Shown here: positions 9,913 to 21,544 of the stretch, piece after piece | Numbering within the stretch: the stretch's first letter is position 1 | Layout: each line of letters begins with the position of its first letter | From: Deinandra increscens subsp. villosa | Taxonomy: Eukaryota; Streptophyta; Magnoliopsida; Asterales; Asteraceae | Assembly: GCA_039602395.1 (NCBI GenBank) | Contig: JBCNJP010000003.1 | Span: 13,599,691 to 13,663,690, forward strand | Reading direction: 5' to 3' | DNA: 64,000 nt | Program-made: the position numbers and the translations under genes | Notes under the pieces: model-generated | Seen by the model: the letters and a program-made list of their open reading frames with translations, nothing else | Database searches by the model: none | Told to the model about the DNA's origin: nothing

Positions 9913-10639
9913 ATCATGGAAGACAAAACGTCTCATTACATAAGGCCTAAATTAATCATCCTAGAAAAAAAATAAAAGGTCTTTAATTACTTTATTGTAT
10001 TTTTTTTTTCTTTCGATATTGCTAACTTATGTGAATTTATATAATTATCAAAGGTTTGTAGTTCAATGTATTAATTGGTGGTTTAGTAACGTTGTTTGTT
10101 TTCATGAAATTGAGCGTTCAAGTCAAGTGATGAATAAATATAGATTTCGAAAAATATGATTAGTTAGGTTTGTTCTAAAAATGTATAAAAATTTCTAAAC
10201 TGTTCGATTGTGATGGATTAATGTAGGAAACAAAATATGTCATTTATATTTTAGTAATAACTAGTAAGAGGCCCACGAAAATGATATAGCTGCCCGCGGC
10301 CCACCTATTTAATTTTCTCCCTTTCCCGTTACCAACGTCATCCTTTATTTGCTAATTTACTTTTTTTTTTTAGTTTTTTTTTCTTATTTTTATATAATAA
10401 ATATATACTATCCACCCCCTAATAAATTATAACGTCGTTTTCAGGATTAGCTCACTATTAAATGTTTAAGATTCTTTCAAATATCCAAAATCTAAATTTA
10501 TATTCTTTATATATAAGTACCTTATTTTTTTCTTCTTTCAAATACACTAACAAGCCGTGTACATGATCGTTTAGATAAAATCATTCCTTCTTATATTTCT
10601 TGAAGCGCCTTTATAGAGATGAAGAAGATCCTCCACTTT
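9913..10639. other. Intergenic, no gene seen
   Basis: AT-rich, mainly poly(T) and 'tatata' runs. No frame, inverted repeat or terminus that I can support. Confidence 0.4.
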
Positions 10640-11392
10640 AAAAGTAAAAATGTTAGGGATGTTACACTACGTAGAGATTGCTTGCACACAACCGCAGCCA
10701 CAGAGTAACCGATGAAGATGTGATCAGCCGACTCCCCAAGTTCCCGACACAGAAAGGGCATAACGAAGAGGGGATGTCCACCCTCATTCTGGCCAAAGCA
10801 TCACAAGTGGCTATTCTTCCCATCTTAGCCCTCCAAAGAAGAATGTTGACCTCGATAGGAACAAGCCGACCCCACTCGTCCTCGTGATTGACTCCGACAT
10901 CTGAACGAGACAATACTAGCCTTCGCAAAGATCCCATAGAAAATAAGCCACTAGAATTGCCAAGCCACATCCACCTACCAGGCTACCACCCACTTTTGAA
11001 ATTAAACCATTAAGAAAGAGCCCATTCTCCTCCAGACGCCCCACCACCTTAACTGAAATATTTCAAACACCTGTTACAGCCCTCCGACAAGGCACTAAAG
11101 TGTGCTGATTAAGCCCTCTGTGAATTCCCCTAACCACTTTGCTCCGTTTAGATCAACTACCTATCACCATTGCATCATCGACAAAGAGGAGATGTGTTAA
11201 GACTAGGACCCTATCAGGAATTTGTAATCCCTCAAAATAACCCGTCCTCCCGACCCTCATCATCATGCAATGAAAAGCTTCCATAACAATAATAAAGAGA
11301 TAAGGAGAGAGTGGGTCGCCTTGGCGGATGCCCCGAAAGCATTAAAAGTCCTTGGTAGGAGAACCATTAACGAGAACCGACGCTCGAGAAGC
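10640..11392 (-). pseudogene. LINE reverse transcriptase/zf-RVT relic
   Basis: Read on the minus strand from 11392 to 10640. The reverse-transcriptase part shows RGIRQGDPLSPYLF (about 11289-11336) and FVDDA (about 11172-11190), the catalytic YADD-like box of LINE polymerases. After several frame breaks the zf-RVT part follows (EDEWGRLVPIEVNILLWRAKMGRIAT, about 10800-10890; residues in one frame with CPFC). Stops and shifts make it non-functional. The polymerase end abuts exactly the TG of the LTR at 11393, so the LTR element inserted here or the LINE broke at that point. Confidence 0.75.
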
Positions 11393-11769
11393 TGTTAGAG
11401 CATTAAACTGTGTCTCGTGTGTTGTATCTACTTAGAGCAAGTTAGTGAGTCTTGTGGTCAACTAACCAAGCCATGAACCGTGGGTTCGTGAGCAACGAAC
11501 CATTGGTTCGTGACTTGGTTGGTTCGCCGGTACAGTCAACACTATAAATAGGTTGACTTGGTTAGTTGGTATTAACACTTCTGAGAGTCTGTCATTTGTC
11601 TGTATGTCCTAGAGAGAGAAACATTCCAGAGTCTTTGTATTGTTGTTATCACTTCTGAGTGTTAGTCAACACTATAAACAAATTGACTTGGTTAGTTGGT
11701 ATTAACATTTCTTAGTGTCATGTCATTTGATCAATTCTACCAGTTGTAAGATCCTAACTAGTACTTACA
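11393..11769 (+). repeat. LTR with internal promoter duplication
   Basis: A segment including 'agtcaacactataaa' occurs at 11534 and again at 11664, followed both times by 'ttgacttggttagttggtat', a 130-bp duplication that copies the TATA region. Four GGTTCG-type words lie upstream at about 11485-11530. Confidence 0.75.
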
Positions 11770-11771
11770 AG

Positions 11772-11783
11772 TGGTATCAGAGC
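11772..11783 (+). promoter_or_regulatory. Primer-binding site (tRNA-iMet)
   Basis: TGGTATCAGAGC, two bases after the LTR end, as in the element at 463. Confidence 0.85.
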
Positions 11784-12327
11784 AATCCAGGTTGCTCTAC
11801 TAGTTCTGATTTGGTCATTTTCGAAAGTTTTAGTGAGAGAAAGTGGATTTTATTCAATTTTTCATCATTTTGAGTATTTCTGGTCTCAGTTTTGCTTTCT
11901 AATTGTTCCTCGAGTGTTGTTTTTGCTTACTGTGTCAATGACATTCAAAGTCCTTCAAGTTCTTCAAAAACAGAAATTTTTTAGTTTGGTAATGTCCCGG
12001 TTCGCTGTATGAGTTTGTTGGTTCACTATGTATATCTTCAAGTTTGGTCCGCTACATCTTGGTTCGTTTGTTGAATATTCAAAGGTTTTTGGTTCGTCTA
12101 AGTCCGGTCCGCCTAAGAAATCGTCAAAGCTGGTTCATGATGGTTATCGTCCGGTTTGTAGCGGTTATTTCGCCAAACCAACGACCCGTTCAATAGTTTG
12201 GTTCGCTATTAATTATGGTTCGCTAGGTTGATGGTTCGTTCAAAGGTTTTCGATTCGCTAATCAAATTGGCTGACTTACCCAGTTTGCTAATCAAATTCG
12301 TTCAAAGTTGTCCGGTCCGATAGCCCC

Positions 12328-14480
12328 ATACTTTCATATATCTTAGACTCGGTTTCTCTCCTGTCCAAAGTTCGTAAGAAGTTTTAGGAACCGTTTTCAT
12401 TAGCCTTCTGTTTCTCCTTTCAGCAACACCATTTTGTTGAGGAGTACCATGCATGGTATATTGGTTTACGATCCCCTGGCTTTTACAAAATTCATGGAAT
12501 AGACCAGGAGCCTGACCCAAATCAGTATGCCTACCATAATATTCACCCCCTCTATCTGATCTCACAACTTTTATTTGAAGACTAAGTTGTTTTTCAACTT
12601 CAGTTTTATAGTCTTTAAAGGTTGTTAGTGATTCAAAATTTTCTTTGATAAGATACAAGTACATATAGCGAGAATAATCATCGATGAAAATGATAAATGA
12701 GTTATGACTTGTAATTCCAGTGATATTATAGGAGCTAGTAATGTCAGTATGAATAAGTTCTAATAAATTAGAACTCCTAGTGGTACCTTTCTTATTCACT
12801 GATGTCGTTTTATCTTTAATGCATTCAATACATGTTCCAAAATCATTAAAGTCAAGAGATGGTAAAATTCCATCCTTCACGAGTCTCGATAAAATGATCA
12901 CGTGAAATATGACCTAAACGTTGATACCATAATATGGATGAGTTTTCTAAGTCTGGTTTTCGTTTTTTGTTTGTTGATGATTCATTAATAATATATGATA
13001 ATAAAGAATTAGAGAAATTATCATCTAGTTATAACCTATAAAGACCACCATCCAGATAATCACAACCAAACATTTTAGAATTAAAATGGATAGTAAGTTT
13101 ACCATTACCATGAGAAACATCAAAATCGTCAATGTCTAACTTTGGTCGTGATACTAAATTCCAAGTAATCTCAGGAGTATATAAGGTATCATAAAGTTTA
13201 ATACATAAACCAGTTTTCATTATTAATTATAAGGTTTCCACGACTTCCACAACTAGCTCTTTTCTATTTCCCAGCTTAAGTGTTCTTTGGTTTCTTCCCA
13301 GCTTCTTGATTGTAAGGAATCCCTGAGTAGAATTACTTACATGAACCATAGAACCAAAATCAAACAACCATAAATTTTTTTTTGAACGGAAAATTTGGAT
13401 CACTGACGGAAAAATTACCCACCCGATCATCTCCAATCCCCATTAGGAGGAAACTCACCATTGGTGAGAAAACCCCGTGGCCCAACTTGTAACCCCTATT
13501 TTTTATTCTTTTTGTTACAAGTGGTACTTGAACCCAAGACCCCTCAATAAGAGGTCATACACCTTTGCCACTAGGCTAAGTTAGTGGGTGTAAACAACCA
13601 TGAATTAGTTGGAACATTTAAATTAAAGGACTCAAGTATCATGTAAAGATGATTAACTTTCTTAGTTAGCCACTCCTTGAATTCTGAATAGTCTCTTTGT
13701 TTATGTCCTTCCTTACGGCTGAACTTGCAGTAGGACTTTTCTTTAGAGTTCTTAGAGCTGGATAGAGCGCTTGCATCTTTCTTCTCGAACTTAGAAAACT
13801 CTCTCTTTTGAAACTTTTCCTTCCGCTTATTTGGATTTGCAGTCATAAGGTAAGCGACTTCAGGATTATCCAGCTTCAAACGCTCTTCCTCTTGCACACA
13901 CATAGAAATTAACTCGCTCATCTTTAATTTATCCTTCTGGGTGTTATAGTTGGCTTTGAATGTTTCAAAAGATTCAGGAAGAGAAGTCATGATGATGTGC
14001 ACTAGAAAACCGTCACTAATTTCCATGTCTAATCCCTTTAGCTTACAGGCCATGTCGTTCATCATCATAAGCTGCTCACGAATACCGCTTTTTCCGTCAT
14101 ACGTTGTAGTCAACAACTTCATGATAAGAGTGCTAGCATTCACCTTTGAGGTCCCTTTGAAGTATTCCTCCATAGAAGCCATGTAAGTGGTTGCATTGTC
14201 TGAATCTGTAATGGCTCCCCTGATGGCAATAGTGATGGACTTCTTGATGATCATAAGAGACAATCGGTTAGACTTCTCCCATTTCTCATAAGCAGTCTTC
14301 TGTTCAGCGGTACATTTTTTAACGAGAGCATGAGGAGCATTTTCTCTTAGTAAATGATCCTAATCCATCATACCGAGAGTCAGCATAATATAATCTTTCC
14401 AAGCAGTAAAGTTGGCGCCAGTCAAAGTATCGACTCCTAAATTAGGGGCTAAGAGTGGATGAGGAAGAAAGAATGAGATA
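12328..14480 (-). pseudogene. Copia gag-protease-integrase relic
   Basis: Read on the minus strand, the order is Copia gag, protease, GAG-pre-integrase and integrase core. Gag begins near 14450 (TGANFTAWKDYIMLTLG), continues through LMIIKKSITIAIRGAI, and has a degenerate zinc knuckle (YCKFSRKEGHKQRDY) near 13720. The protease region has WLFDFGSMVHVSNSTQGF (about 13330-13375) and is interrupted by a SINE. Integrase has IHTDIT, FIDDYSRYMYLYL, VRSDRGGEYYGRH and TPQQNGVAERRN (12380-12800). The coding stops abruptly at MKVWG (about 12328); reverse transcriptase and RNase H are missing. In-frame stops and shifts disable it. The same family is at 36638-47124 on the plus strand. Confidence 0.85.
13375..13591 (-). 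mobile_element. SINE inserted in the Copia relic
   Basis: The tRNA-like head is at the right end: box A near 13575-13585 ('tagcctagtggcaaagg' on the minus strand) and box B near 13528-13540 (GGGTTCAAGTACC). The body contains 'ttttctcaccaatggtgag' and the tail is oligo(A) after 'ccgttc'. The duplication AAACAACCATRAA is at 13362-13374 and 13592-13604. It splits the protease region. It is the same family as 36409-36612, 49492-49660 and 49686-49890. Confidence 0.85.
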
Positions 14481-15205
14481 CTTGTCTAAATAAGATATTA
14501 TAGTGATGTGGGGTACTTAAACTAAGGCATATGTCATAATAAGGCATAATAGTAAGGCATAAAGCATAATTATTAGAATAAGGCATATCATTAAACTAGT
14601 GAAGCAGTGATATAGTCTATTATAACACCAAACTAACAAACTAATTAGGTTCTACTTAAATAAATTGGTTTTTGTTTTGGTTACTTGCCTATTATTTAAG
14701 CATTATGGACAAAAAATGAGGGTATGTGCAAAAAAATGATGTAACACATCAGCTTTGGCAAAATATGATACATCTAAGTTTTGTGCACACATTAATTTTG
14801 CTAGATACAAATGCAACCCATCAGCTCTGGCCAGAAGTGAAATATTTGTATGTTTAAGGTAAGTGCTCAATTTAGTTAAAAACGTTATAAAAGCAACAAG
14901 TCAGCTTTGGCCAAAATTGAAGCTTTAAAAGACATTATCAATATAAGCATATAAATCAGCTTTAGACAAAAATTGAGTTAACTAGTGAAGTTAAAAAAAT
15001 ATATGAAAAAAAAGACAGACATAACGAGTCGTTACAGGGTAACGGCCCGTTATCCTTTAAAAGGTTATCAACTTAGTTAAGACTAGTTAATTTGCTAACT
15101 GATTTAATTAATTTTAGGTTCCGAGAAACATAATTAGTTGAGGTTTTAGACATGACGGAATAACAATTAACAGCAAAATATATTCTGTGCAACATTAGAT
15201 TATGC

Positions 15206-15209
<4 letters not shown>
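14481..15209. other. Copia leader remnant, no gene
   Basis: Contains 'catcagctttggccaaaa' phrases that match, in opposite orientation, the leader of the 36638 element (near 37450-37560). It is therefore probably the 5' leader of the reversed Copia relic. Words of the type 'gtaacggcccgttat' occur near 15030-15055. Confidence 0.45.

Positions 15210-15262
<53 letters not shown>
15210..15262. repeat. (TA)n microsatellite
   Basis: About 26 AT dinucleotides that directly abut the AGGG end of the next element. Confidence 0.9.
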
Positions 15263-15267
<5 letters not shown>

Positions 15268-15922
15268 TAGGATCCTGCGAAAACACATCTTTTTGTGAAA
15301 ACTGCGAAAACACATATTAAAACTCACGTAACTTTTTCATACGTTAACGATTTTTCATAAAATTTGCGCCAAAAGTCTTAGAATTACGTTATCTTTAAAT
15401 CTGGAGCAAAATATTAAAAAAAAACTGAACGTTTTTTTTTCCCCGTGTGATGCACATGTGCATCATATAATTAAAAAAAGTTATAAAATGCTATTTTTTT
15501 TCTTTAAATCTAAAGATAACACAACTATAAGATTTAGGGTGCAATTTCTTTTTAAACTATTAATGTATATCACATGTATGAGCGTTTTTTGCTGTATGAT
15601 GCACATGTGCATCATTCAATAAAAACGCAAAAAAATGATGAAAATATATGACATATGGTGCGACTAAGAAAAAAAATATATTAACTCATACTAAAAGTAT
15701 GAGTTTTTTTTGTGATGCACATGTGCACCACACAAAAAAATATTTAAAAAAATAAAAAAAGCGTTAAGTTTTTTAAAACTTTTATAGGATTAAAGATAAT
15801 ATAATTTTAAGACTTTTGGTGCAAATTTTTTAAAAAAATATTAACGTATGAAAAAGTTATGTAGGTTTTAAGATTTGTTTACGCAGTTCTCACAAAAAAA
15901 TGGTGTTTTCGCAGGATCCTTC

Positions 15923-15926
<4 letters not shown>
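15263..15926. mobile_element. (TA)n-flanked Micron-like MITE
   Basis: The ends are inverted: left AGGGTTAGGATCCTGCGAAA; right, complemented, AGGGGAAGGATCCTGCGAAA. Both sides are (TA)n tracts, the feature of Micron-type elements that sit in TA microsatellites. The inner arms repeat 'ataatttaagacttttggtgc'-type words in both orientations. Three copies of the palindrome TGATGCACATGTGCATCA (15448-15465, 15597-15614 and, degenerate, 15713-15730) lie inside. No coding frame. Confidence 0.75.
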
Positions 15927-15956
<30 letters not shown>

Positions 15957-15960
<4 letters not shown>

Positions 15961-16368
15961 AAAGGGTCTAGTGAAAACCATCTTTTGTTGTGAAAACCAT
16001 AGAAACCTGTTTTTACATATGTAAACAAATTGTTTTTATTTTTGAGATGTATTCTACATACGATTTTATTAGTTTTGGTGAAAAAAAAACAAAAAAACGG
16101 CTAGCGGATTTTTTTATAAAGAAAATTTTTGAACTTTTTTCCCTTTTTAAATATGTAAATCACCCAGCTTTTTTACATATGTAAATTCACCAGGTTTTTT
16201 TTTTACATATGTAAATTTCCGAGAACGGGAAATAAATATTTTTTTTCGAACTTTTTTTTTAAAAAGAATTATCCATGATTTCTAAACCATTTTTTAGCCC
16301 TGAACTAAAAATCGATGTTATACAATCTAGTATTTTTTTCAACGGGACATTAGGGTTTCAAAGGATCC

Positions 16369-16375
<7 letters not shown>
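15957..16375. mobile_element. Second (TA)n-flanked element
   Basis: Starts directly after the (TA)n of 15927-15956 with 'ggaaagggtctagtgaaaac'. The right end, complemented, reads 'agggatcctttgaaaccct' next to the (CT)n(TA)n tract. Internally 'tttttacatatgtaaa' recurs at about 16011, 16168 and 16202. Likely another member of the same insertion class, sharing a microsatellite with its neighbour. Confidence 0.5.

Positions 16376-16449
<74 letters not shown>
16371..16449. repeat. (CT)n(TA)n compound microsatellite
   Basis: About 14 CT then about 25 TA units. Frames across it are artefacts. Confidence 0.9.
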
Positions 16450-16451
<2 letters not shown>

Positions 16452-17560
16452 CATCGTAACGGGGCGTTACATGCTAACGACCCGTTATGTATCACAGTTA
16501 CATATTCGAAAGTTTTTTAGGTTATAATGAGTCGTTACTAGGTAACAGATCGTTTTCGCTTTAGAACCTCAAACATCTAGAACATAGCGTATTTTAATTT
16601 GGGTTCCTGGCCTCCGAGGCTGTGGGTTTCTTTAATAGAGTTCAGCGGGTCGTGCATAATAATTTTTCAACCCCTAAAAACCATAGCTTTGTTTTTAGTA
16701 GGATTGGTTTTGCTCCAAAACGAAGTTGCGACGCAACTTGTTGCCCGTTTACCTACCACTTTATTATAATTTGATCCTTCGATATATATGAAACCAAAAT
16801 AAAAAATTTAGAAGTTGAAGAAAAATATATATGGACAATGTTTATATGCTAAGCACACTCATAGTTATTTGATCACTAGACATACACAAACATTTTAGCT
16901 CATTTGAATATGGACAATGTTTATATGCTAAGCACACTCATGGTTGTTTGATCACTATATATTATATACACAACGATCCTTAACTTCCCAAGAAGAAAGC
17001 AAGCATGTACTTTTCCATAACTATCATACTTAAGCTCGACTAGAGCACTATTGTATCTAGTAAATATCACGAAATCATATTGCATTATTAGTGCACATCC
17101 TAGAATAATATAGTTATGATCCAACATATTACATACTTTTTTCCTTGAGTAAGTTTAAACCATTTTGAATTTTCTTAGTATAAGGCATGTAACTAATCTC
17201 GTAACTTCAGTTTATTTTATAGGTCCCAAATACTAGTTTAACAAAATATGAAGTTAATTGAGAAGAAAACCATGTTGCACCTTGCCCTTTTGCTATGGGC
17301 CAGAACTTTAAGACGGCCGTTCGACGACCAACGAAACAACTGTCTAGTATATTTGGGCCTGTTGGCATCCAAAGTCCAAAACCCCAATTCTGTCATTTTA
17401 AGTCGAGTAGGGGTTCAAATTAAAAAAAAAGAAAAAAAAAAGATTTTGGTGTCTGATGTTTACTTTTTTTTCTCAATTTTAGTCACAAAACTAACAAGTT
17501 AATTTTTCCTATTAAGTTTATAATAAAATATCAAAATATCATTGTATACAGAAAATAAAG
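16450..17560. other. Intergenic, no gene seen
   Basis: Near 16453-16560 are words such as 'taacgacccgttatg' resembling those at 15030-15055. A 50-bp phrase starting 'atatggacaatgtttatatg' is directly duplicated at 16829 and 16908. No convincing coding frame. Confidence 0.4.
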
Positions 17561-17965
17561 GGTATGTTTGGGAGTGCTTATTTTAGTTCAAAAGCACTTT
17601 TGAGTAAAAATGTTTATTAACTTATTACTTTTTGAAAAAGAGTTTTTTTAAAAAAAATTTTTGAATTAGCTTTTGTGGTGTGAAAAATAGCTTATGTGTG
17701 TAAAATGACAAAAAAGTGCATCTTTATATATCAATTAGGTAGGTCATGTGTTAGTGTGGGGTAGTATGGTAATTTTGTTGTCTAAAAGTCAAATGGAGTT
17801 TTAAAAGCCAAGTTTTTAATGCTTTTAAAAATCTTCATTTTACTCCTTCTCCAAAAGTCATTTTGAAAAGTGCTTTTGGTTTATCCAAACAATATTTTTA
17901 ATTTATTGGCTTTTTAAAAAGCTAATAAGCTAATAAGTTGTTTTTCAATGGTTATCCAAAAAATG
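17561..17965. mobile_element. hAT-type MITE remnant
   Basis: Begins 'ggtatgtttgggagtgctta' and contains inverted 'aaaagcactttt' / 'aaaagtgcttttggt' words with 'agctaataagctaataag' near the right end. The pattern resembles common plant MITEs with GTTTGGGA termini. Ends are imperfect and no target duplication is clear. Confidence 0.35.
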
Positions 17966-18371
17966 ACCAAAATAAGAATGAAATAATGGATTCTCTCTAA
18001 ATCCGACCAGCTTGACCGGCCCTACACCCAACGACCGCCACCAGGTAAGGTAAGTTGACCACCACCACTGAACCGCCACTCTCAGCTACCCCGCCACCAC
18101 CGTCTGCTAATCCCCTGCCACTACCCAGAAACAAACTAAAACTACTTGTATCCTTGTACACTCACTTGAAACCCAAAGTCAAATTGAGGTTTGTACATAT
18201 TGAAATGTTGGATCATAGACCTTCAAATTGAAACCCACGACTTCAAGCATCATACCATCAGAGATGAAGATGGAGGTGCGGACGAACATGGTACGATCAT
18301 CATAACCATTTTGTTCCACTTGTAGCTTATGGCAAAAAAAAATATATATATATATTAAAATCTTGGTGTGC
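17966..18371. other. Intergenic, no gene seen
   Basis: A stretch rich in 'ccaccacc' at 18000-18130 has no supported frame. Confidence 0.4.
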
Positions 18372-18388
18372 ATCTACAAGTCCGAGTC

Positions 18389-18514
18389 TGCCAATGTGGG
18401 ACTAGCCCACTTGATAGAGGTTTTGTCCTCTTAGTTGGAGGTCCTGGGTTCAACCCTAAGCGATGAGATATTTGGTGTAGATTTATAAATAAATATTAGC
18501 CGTTCAAAAAAAAA
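18389..18514 (+). mobile_element. Short tRNA-derived SINE
   Basis: Flanked by a 17-bp duplication, ATCTACAAGTCCRAGTC, at 18372-18388 and 18515-18531 (one mismatch). The head carries a box A-like 'tagcccacttgatagagg' and box B 'gggttcaaccc'. The tail is 'gccgttc' plus A9. About 126 bp, distinct from the longer SINE family elsewhere in the window but sharing the 'ccgttcaaaa' tail. Confidence 0.85.
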
Positions 18515-18531
18515 ATCTACAAGTCCAAGTC

Positions 18532-19700
18532 CACTTTGATAAAATCCCCAATTTGGTAAATTTTTCTGAGTTAACAGTTATAAATTGTAAATACGAAGAA
18601 GATGTGGAGGTCGAGGTTGTCCGTTGGCGGTTCAAACACCCAATGACCATTTAAACACCCTGTTGAGATCCACATCTCTTTGGGTGTTTTTTTTTTTTTT
18701 GAATCTAGCCAAATAATCAATATATGATTTGATTACTAAACTGTTCTTGATCTATGGATGCTCTAGGATATGGAATCATACATGGGTCAATGCTTCATTT
18801 TCGTCCATCTGAGTATGGCTTTCAAAATCAAATTAGGGACATTTATTACAGGTGGTCAGCGCCTCAATCTATTCAACCGAAAGTTAGTTGTTGAAGAGTT
18901 GTGGTGGTGGTGACTTGGTCGCCGATAGAAGCTACGGTTGGGGTGTGTTGGGTCGCTGGCATAATGACAACGATGGTGGTCGTCGCCAGCAAAGGAAGGA
19001 AGTTGGTGGAAGTCGGATCTGATGGACGGTTGGGGTGTCTTGGTCGTCGGCGTAGAGATGACGGGTGGTGGTTGCCACCGACAAATACATGAGTTTGGAA
19101 GTTAGGTTTCTGGTAAAAAAAAATAGACAATGGTTTTCGATTTTAATAAATCGATGAGGAAAGAGTAAAAGGACATGAATACCCCTCGCGTGAGAGGCAT
19201 GTGACTGGAAGTTAACATTTATTTTGGATGTCATTAAAAAAATAACTGAAATTGAAACAAAATGTAAACGTTAGACATGAAAATCGGATTTTTTAAAATT
19301 TTAAACCGAAATGATTAAATGAACTGTCTTGTTGTCTTATGAACGAACAATAGACATGAAATTTACTCTTTTCGGCCTAAACTAACGGAATTGACTGTCT
19401 TGTTGTCTTATGAACAAATATCAGATGATACTACTAGATACCAAAAAAGCATATGTTACTAACTTACTATAAGACATTGATGTATAAATATCTCACCTAA
19501 GGACCAAACTACCCCCTAAAAACGTACGTTTCTAATCGTTCCCATGACCAAAAAATCATGTAATTTCATCTCCTTCACCCGTTTCCACGTCTCTAAAACA
19601 GCGCCTTTCGGTTCACAAACACATCAAAGACACCAAAATGAAAACGAAAGGAAGAACGAACCATTTATAGAATATGTATGTCGACTATATACAACTTATC
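18532..19700. other. Intergenic, no gene seen
   Basis: Contains GT-rich 'ggtggtggtgac' stretches at 18900-19080 that give frames on both strands, none convincing. 'cttgttgtcttatgaacRaa' is repeated at about 19328 and 19400. The last 100 bp may be the 3' untranslated region or downstream flank of the VTT gene. Confidence 0.35.
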
Positions 19701-19825
19701 CAAGGGTATAAGCGGAACAAAACCAAGATATGGTCAATCTTTTAGTTTCATTCACTCATTTACTAAAAATCAATAAAAAAACATACTTTGTGTTGTTAGT
19801 TCCTCCACATAGTTTCAACAACTTA

Positions 19826-21544
19826 CTACTGCAGCAGAAGCTGTTCTTCGTCTATCTGCAACTCACTCAACCGTCTTTTAGCATAAACAGTTACCACCAC
19901 GGTGGTCGCAACTGTCAAAAGAAACCCGAAAACAGTACAAATAATCTGAGATGCTGAAAGTGAGCGTTGATCATATGAAGCATCTGCCAAAGTCCGGATC
20001 ATTATACCCCTGCAATAATCAAATTTAAGATCAATAACTACAAAAAGCTTGTGTAGTTAACAAATCGGTAACAAAGAGTGTGAATCTTACGTGTATATTG
20101 CAACGAAAATCTCGGGTATCATTCCCAACAATGTTCCCAACAAATAAGGGAAGAATTTAACATCAGTTGCGACAGCACAGTAATTGTAAACGATGTACGG
20201 GAAGGGTGAAATCCTTAATAATGTGACGGCTCTAAATTGGTTAAACCAGCTTCCTTCACCGGCTAGTTTCAAGATCGAAGCTTTCTTTGGGTACCTTTCT
20301 AACCACCCCTACATAAGCATAGTAATTGATAATTAGACATATATTAGTTAGTAATAGATGGTATATGATTTCTTATTTGACTGTCAAGAATGTATTTGAG
20401 CAACAATATACACCCGTTGTGTTCGGGTGCTTTCTGATTCAAGGGCAAAGATAATCAAACAGCCTGGATGTTTTTTCATCATATCGTTTATGACAAACGC
20501 TTTCCAGATGAAGTATTTCGACCCTCTCTAGTGCCTGGGTTACAGGAAATCAACTTCGGACTACCTAAGGCAATAACTTAACTAAAATTTATGTGTGTTC
20601 TTTATCATCAAGATCAAGAAACAGTATTCTATAGATACTTAACTGATGCACCTTTTTATTAGAATATGTACTCCTCATCTTTTGAACTTGTATAATAACT
20701 TAACTTGAATCCCTTCATCTTATTTTCATACCCAATTACATTAAAAGCAGTTGATAACACTAAAATCACCAGCAATTTACAGTCCTAAGTGAAATAGGGT
20801 AAAATAGCAGAAGAATACTCACTTGAATTTTGTGGTAAAAGAGGGAGCCCAAGAAATAAGGAAGTGAGGCGCCAATGGTGACTCCACCAATAATCAAAAG
20901 AAACCCAAAACCATAACCGAAACTCATTCCGGCCACCCACATGGACGGAGTAGATGGCAGAAATATGGTGGGGAATAATGCCACTGAAGCAAATATCAAA
21001 ACTCCTAATTCTGGTTTGCTGAAAGTTTCTGTTTCCCAATTCAATATAGGAATCACCTCCTGCACCAAAAACAATGGGATTCAATTTAGTTTACACCAGT
21101 TTGCATGATTTTATGATTTTATCGGTTCAATTGAATTAGGGTTTTCTTTTCAGAACCAAATTAGGGTTTGTGAGTAGCTTATAGATCAATAATCAATTAA
21201 ACAAAATCTAACAAAATCGGTTCATATAACAAATGAATTCAGATAACTGCAAATCAACATACCTTATCCATAATAAAAGGTCCAATCCACAGAAAGAAAC
21301 AAACCCCCAAAACAGCCAAAAACATGAGCACAAGAACAATCTTCGCCCACCACCAAATACAGCACCAAAAGCCCCCACCGACATTACCACCGCCTCTCGA
21401 CGACGAACACGACGGCTGAGAACCACCGCCACCACCGCCGCCGCCGCCCAACCCCTCCGGTTCGCTCAAAATCACATAATCGTCACCGGGATCTTCAATT
21501 GCGATCTTCAACAGAGTAACTACATCTTTCTCCTCATACTTCAT
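19826..21544 (-). CDS. SNARE-associated Golgi / VTT (TVP38-DedA) protein
   Basis: Four exons on the minus strand: 21263-21544, 20823-21059, 20091-20308 and 19826-20009, all with GT-AG introns and consistent phase. They give 306 residues and a TAG stop. The family comprises endomembrane proteins related to yeast Tvp38 and bacterial DedA; VTT proteins such as TMEM41B and VMP1 are lipid scramblases, which suggests but does not prove a role here. Exon 1 has an acidic start, a run of nine Gly (about residues 33-41), a Trp/Cys-rich segment and the first membrane helix (AKIVLVLMFLAVLGVCFFLW). Exon 2 holds the VTT signature: ALFPTIFLPSTPSMWVAG, FGYGFGFLLIIGGVTIGASL and YFLGSLF. Exon 3 has ERYPKK, GEGSWFNQFRAVTLLRISPF, IVYNYCAV and GMIPEIFVAIY. 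Exon 4 ends with a membrane helix and a charged tail. No lesion was seen; it looks functional. Confidence 0.92.

Larger units (their letters stand above)
11393..12327 (+). mobile_element. 5' LTR and leader of a second Copia-like element, truncated
   Basis: A 377-bp LTR (TGTTAGAGC..TTACA), primer-binding site and a leader are related in layout to the 463-2842 element: the same two-base gap before the primer site and a motif-rich leader. The leader (about 11990-12310) is packed with GGTTCG, GGTTCGCT and GGTCCG words. It stops at about 12327, where an inverted Copia coding relic begins. No 3' LTR is found, so this is a fragment. Confidence 0.75.

Noticed and set aside
15073..16520. Frames with (IY)n or (SL)n runs
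   Set aside because: Translations of (TA)n and (CT)n microsatellites. The same applies to 63508-63819.
18870..19240. Paired frames on both strands in the GT-rich stretch
   Set aside because: Low-complexity sequence with no recognised domain, splice signals or conserved residues.
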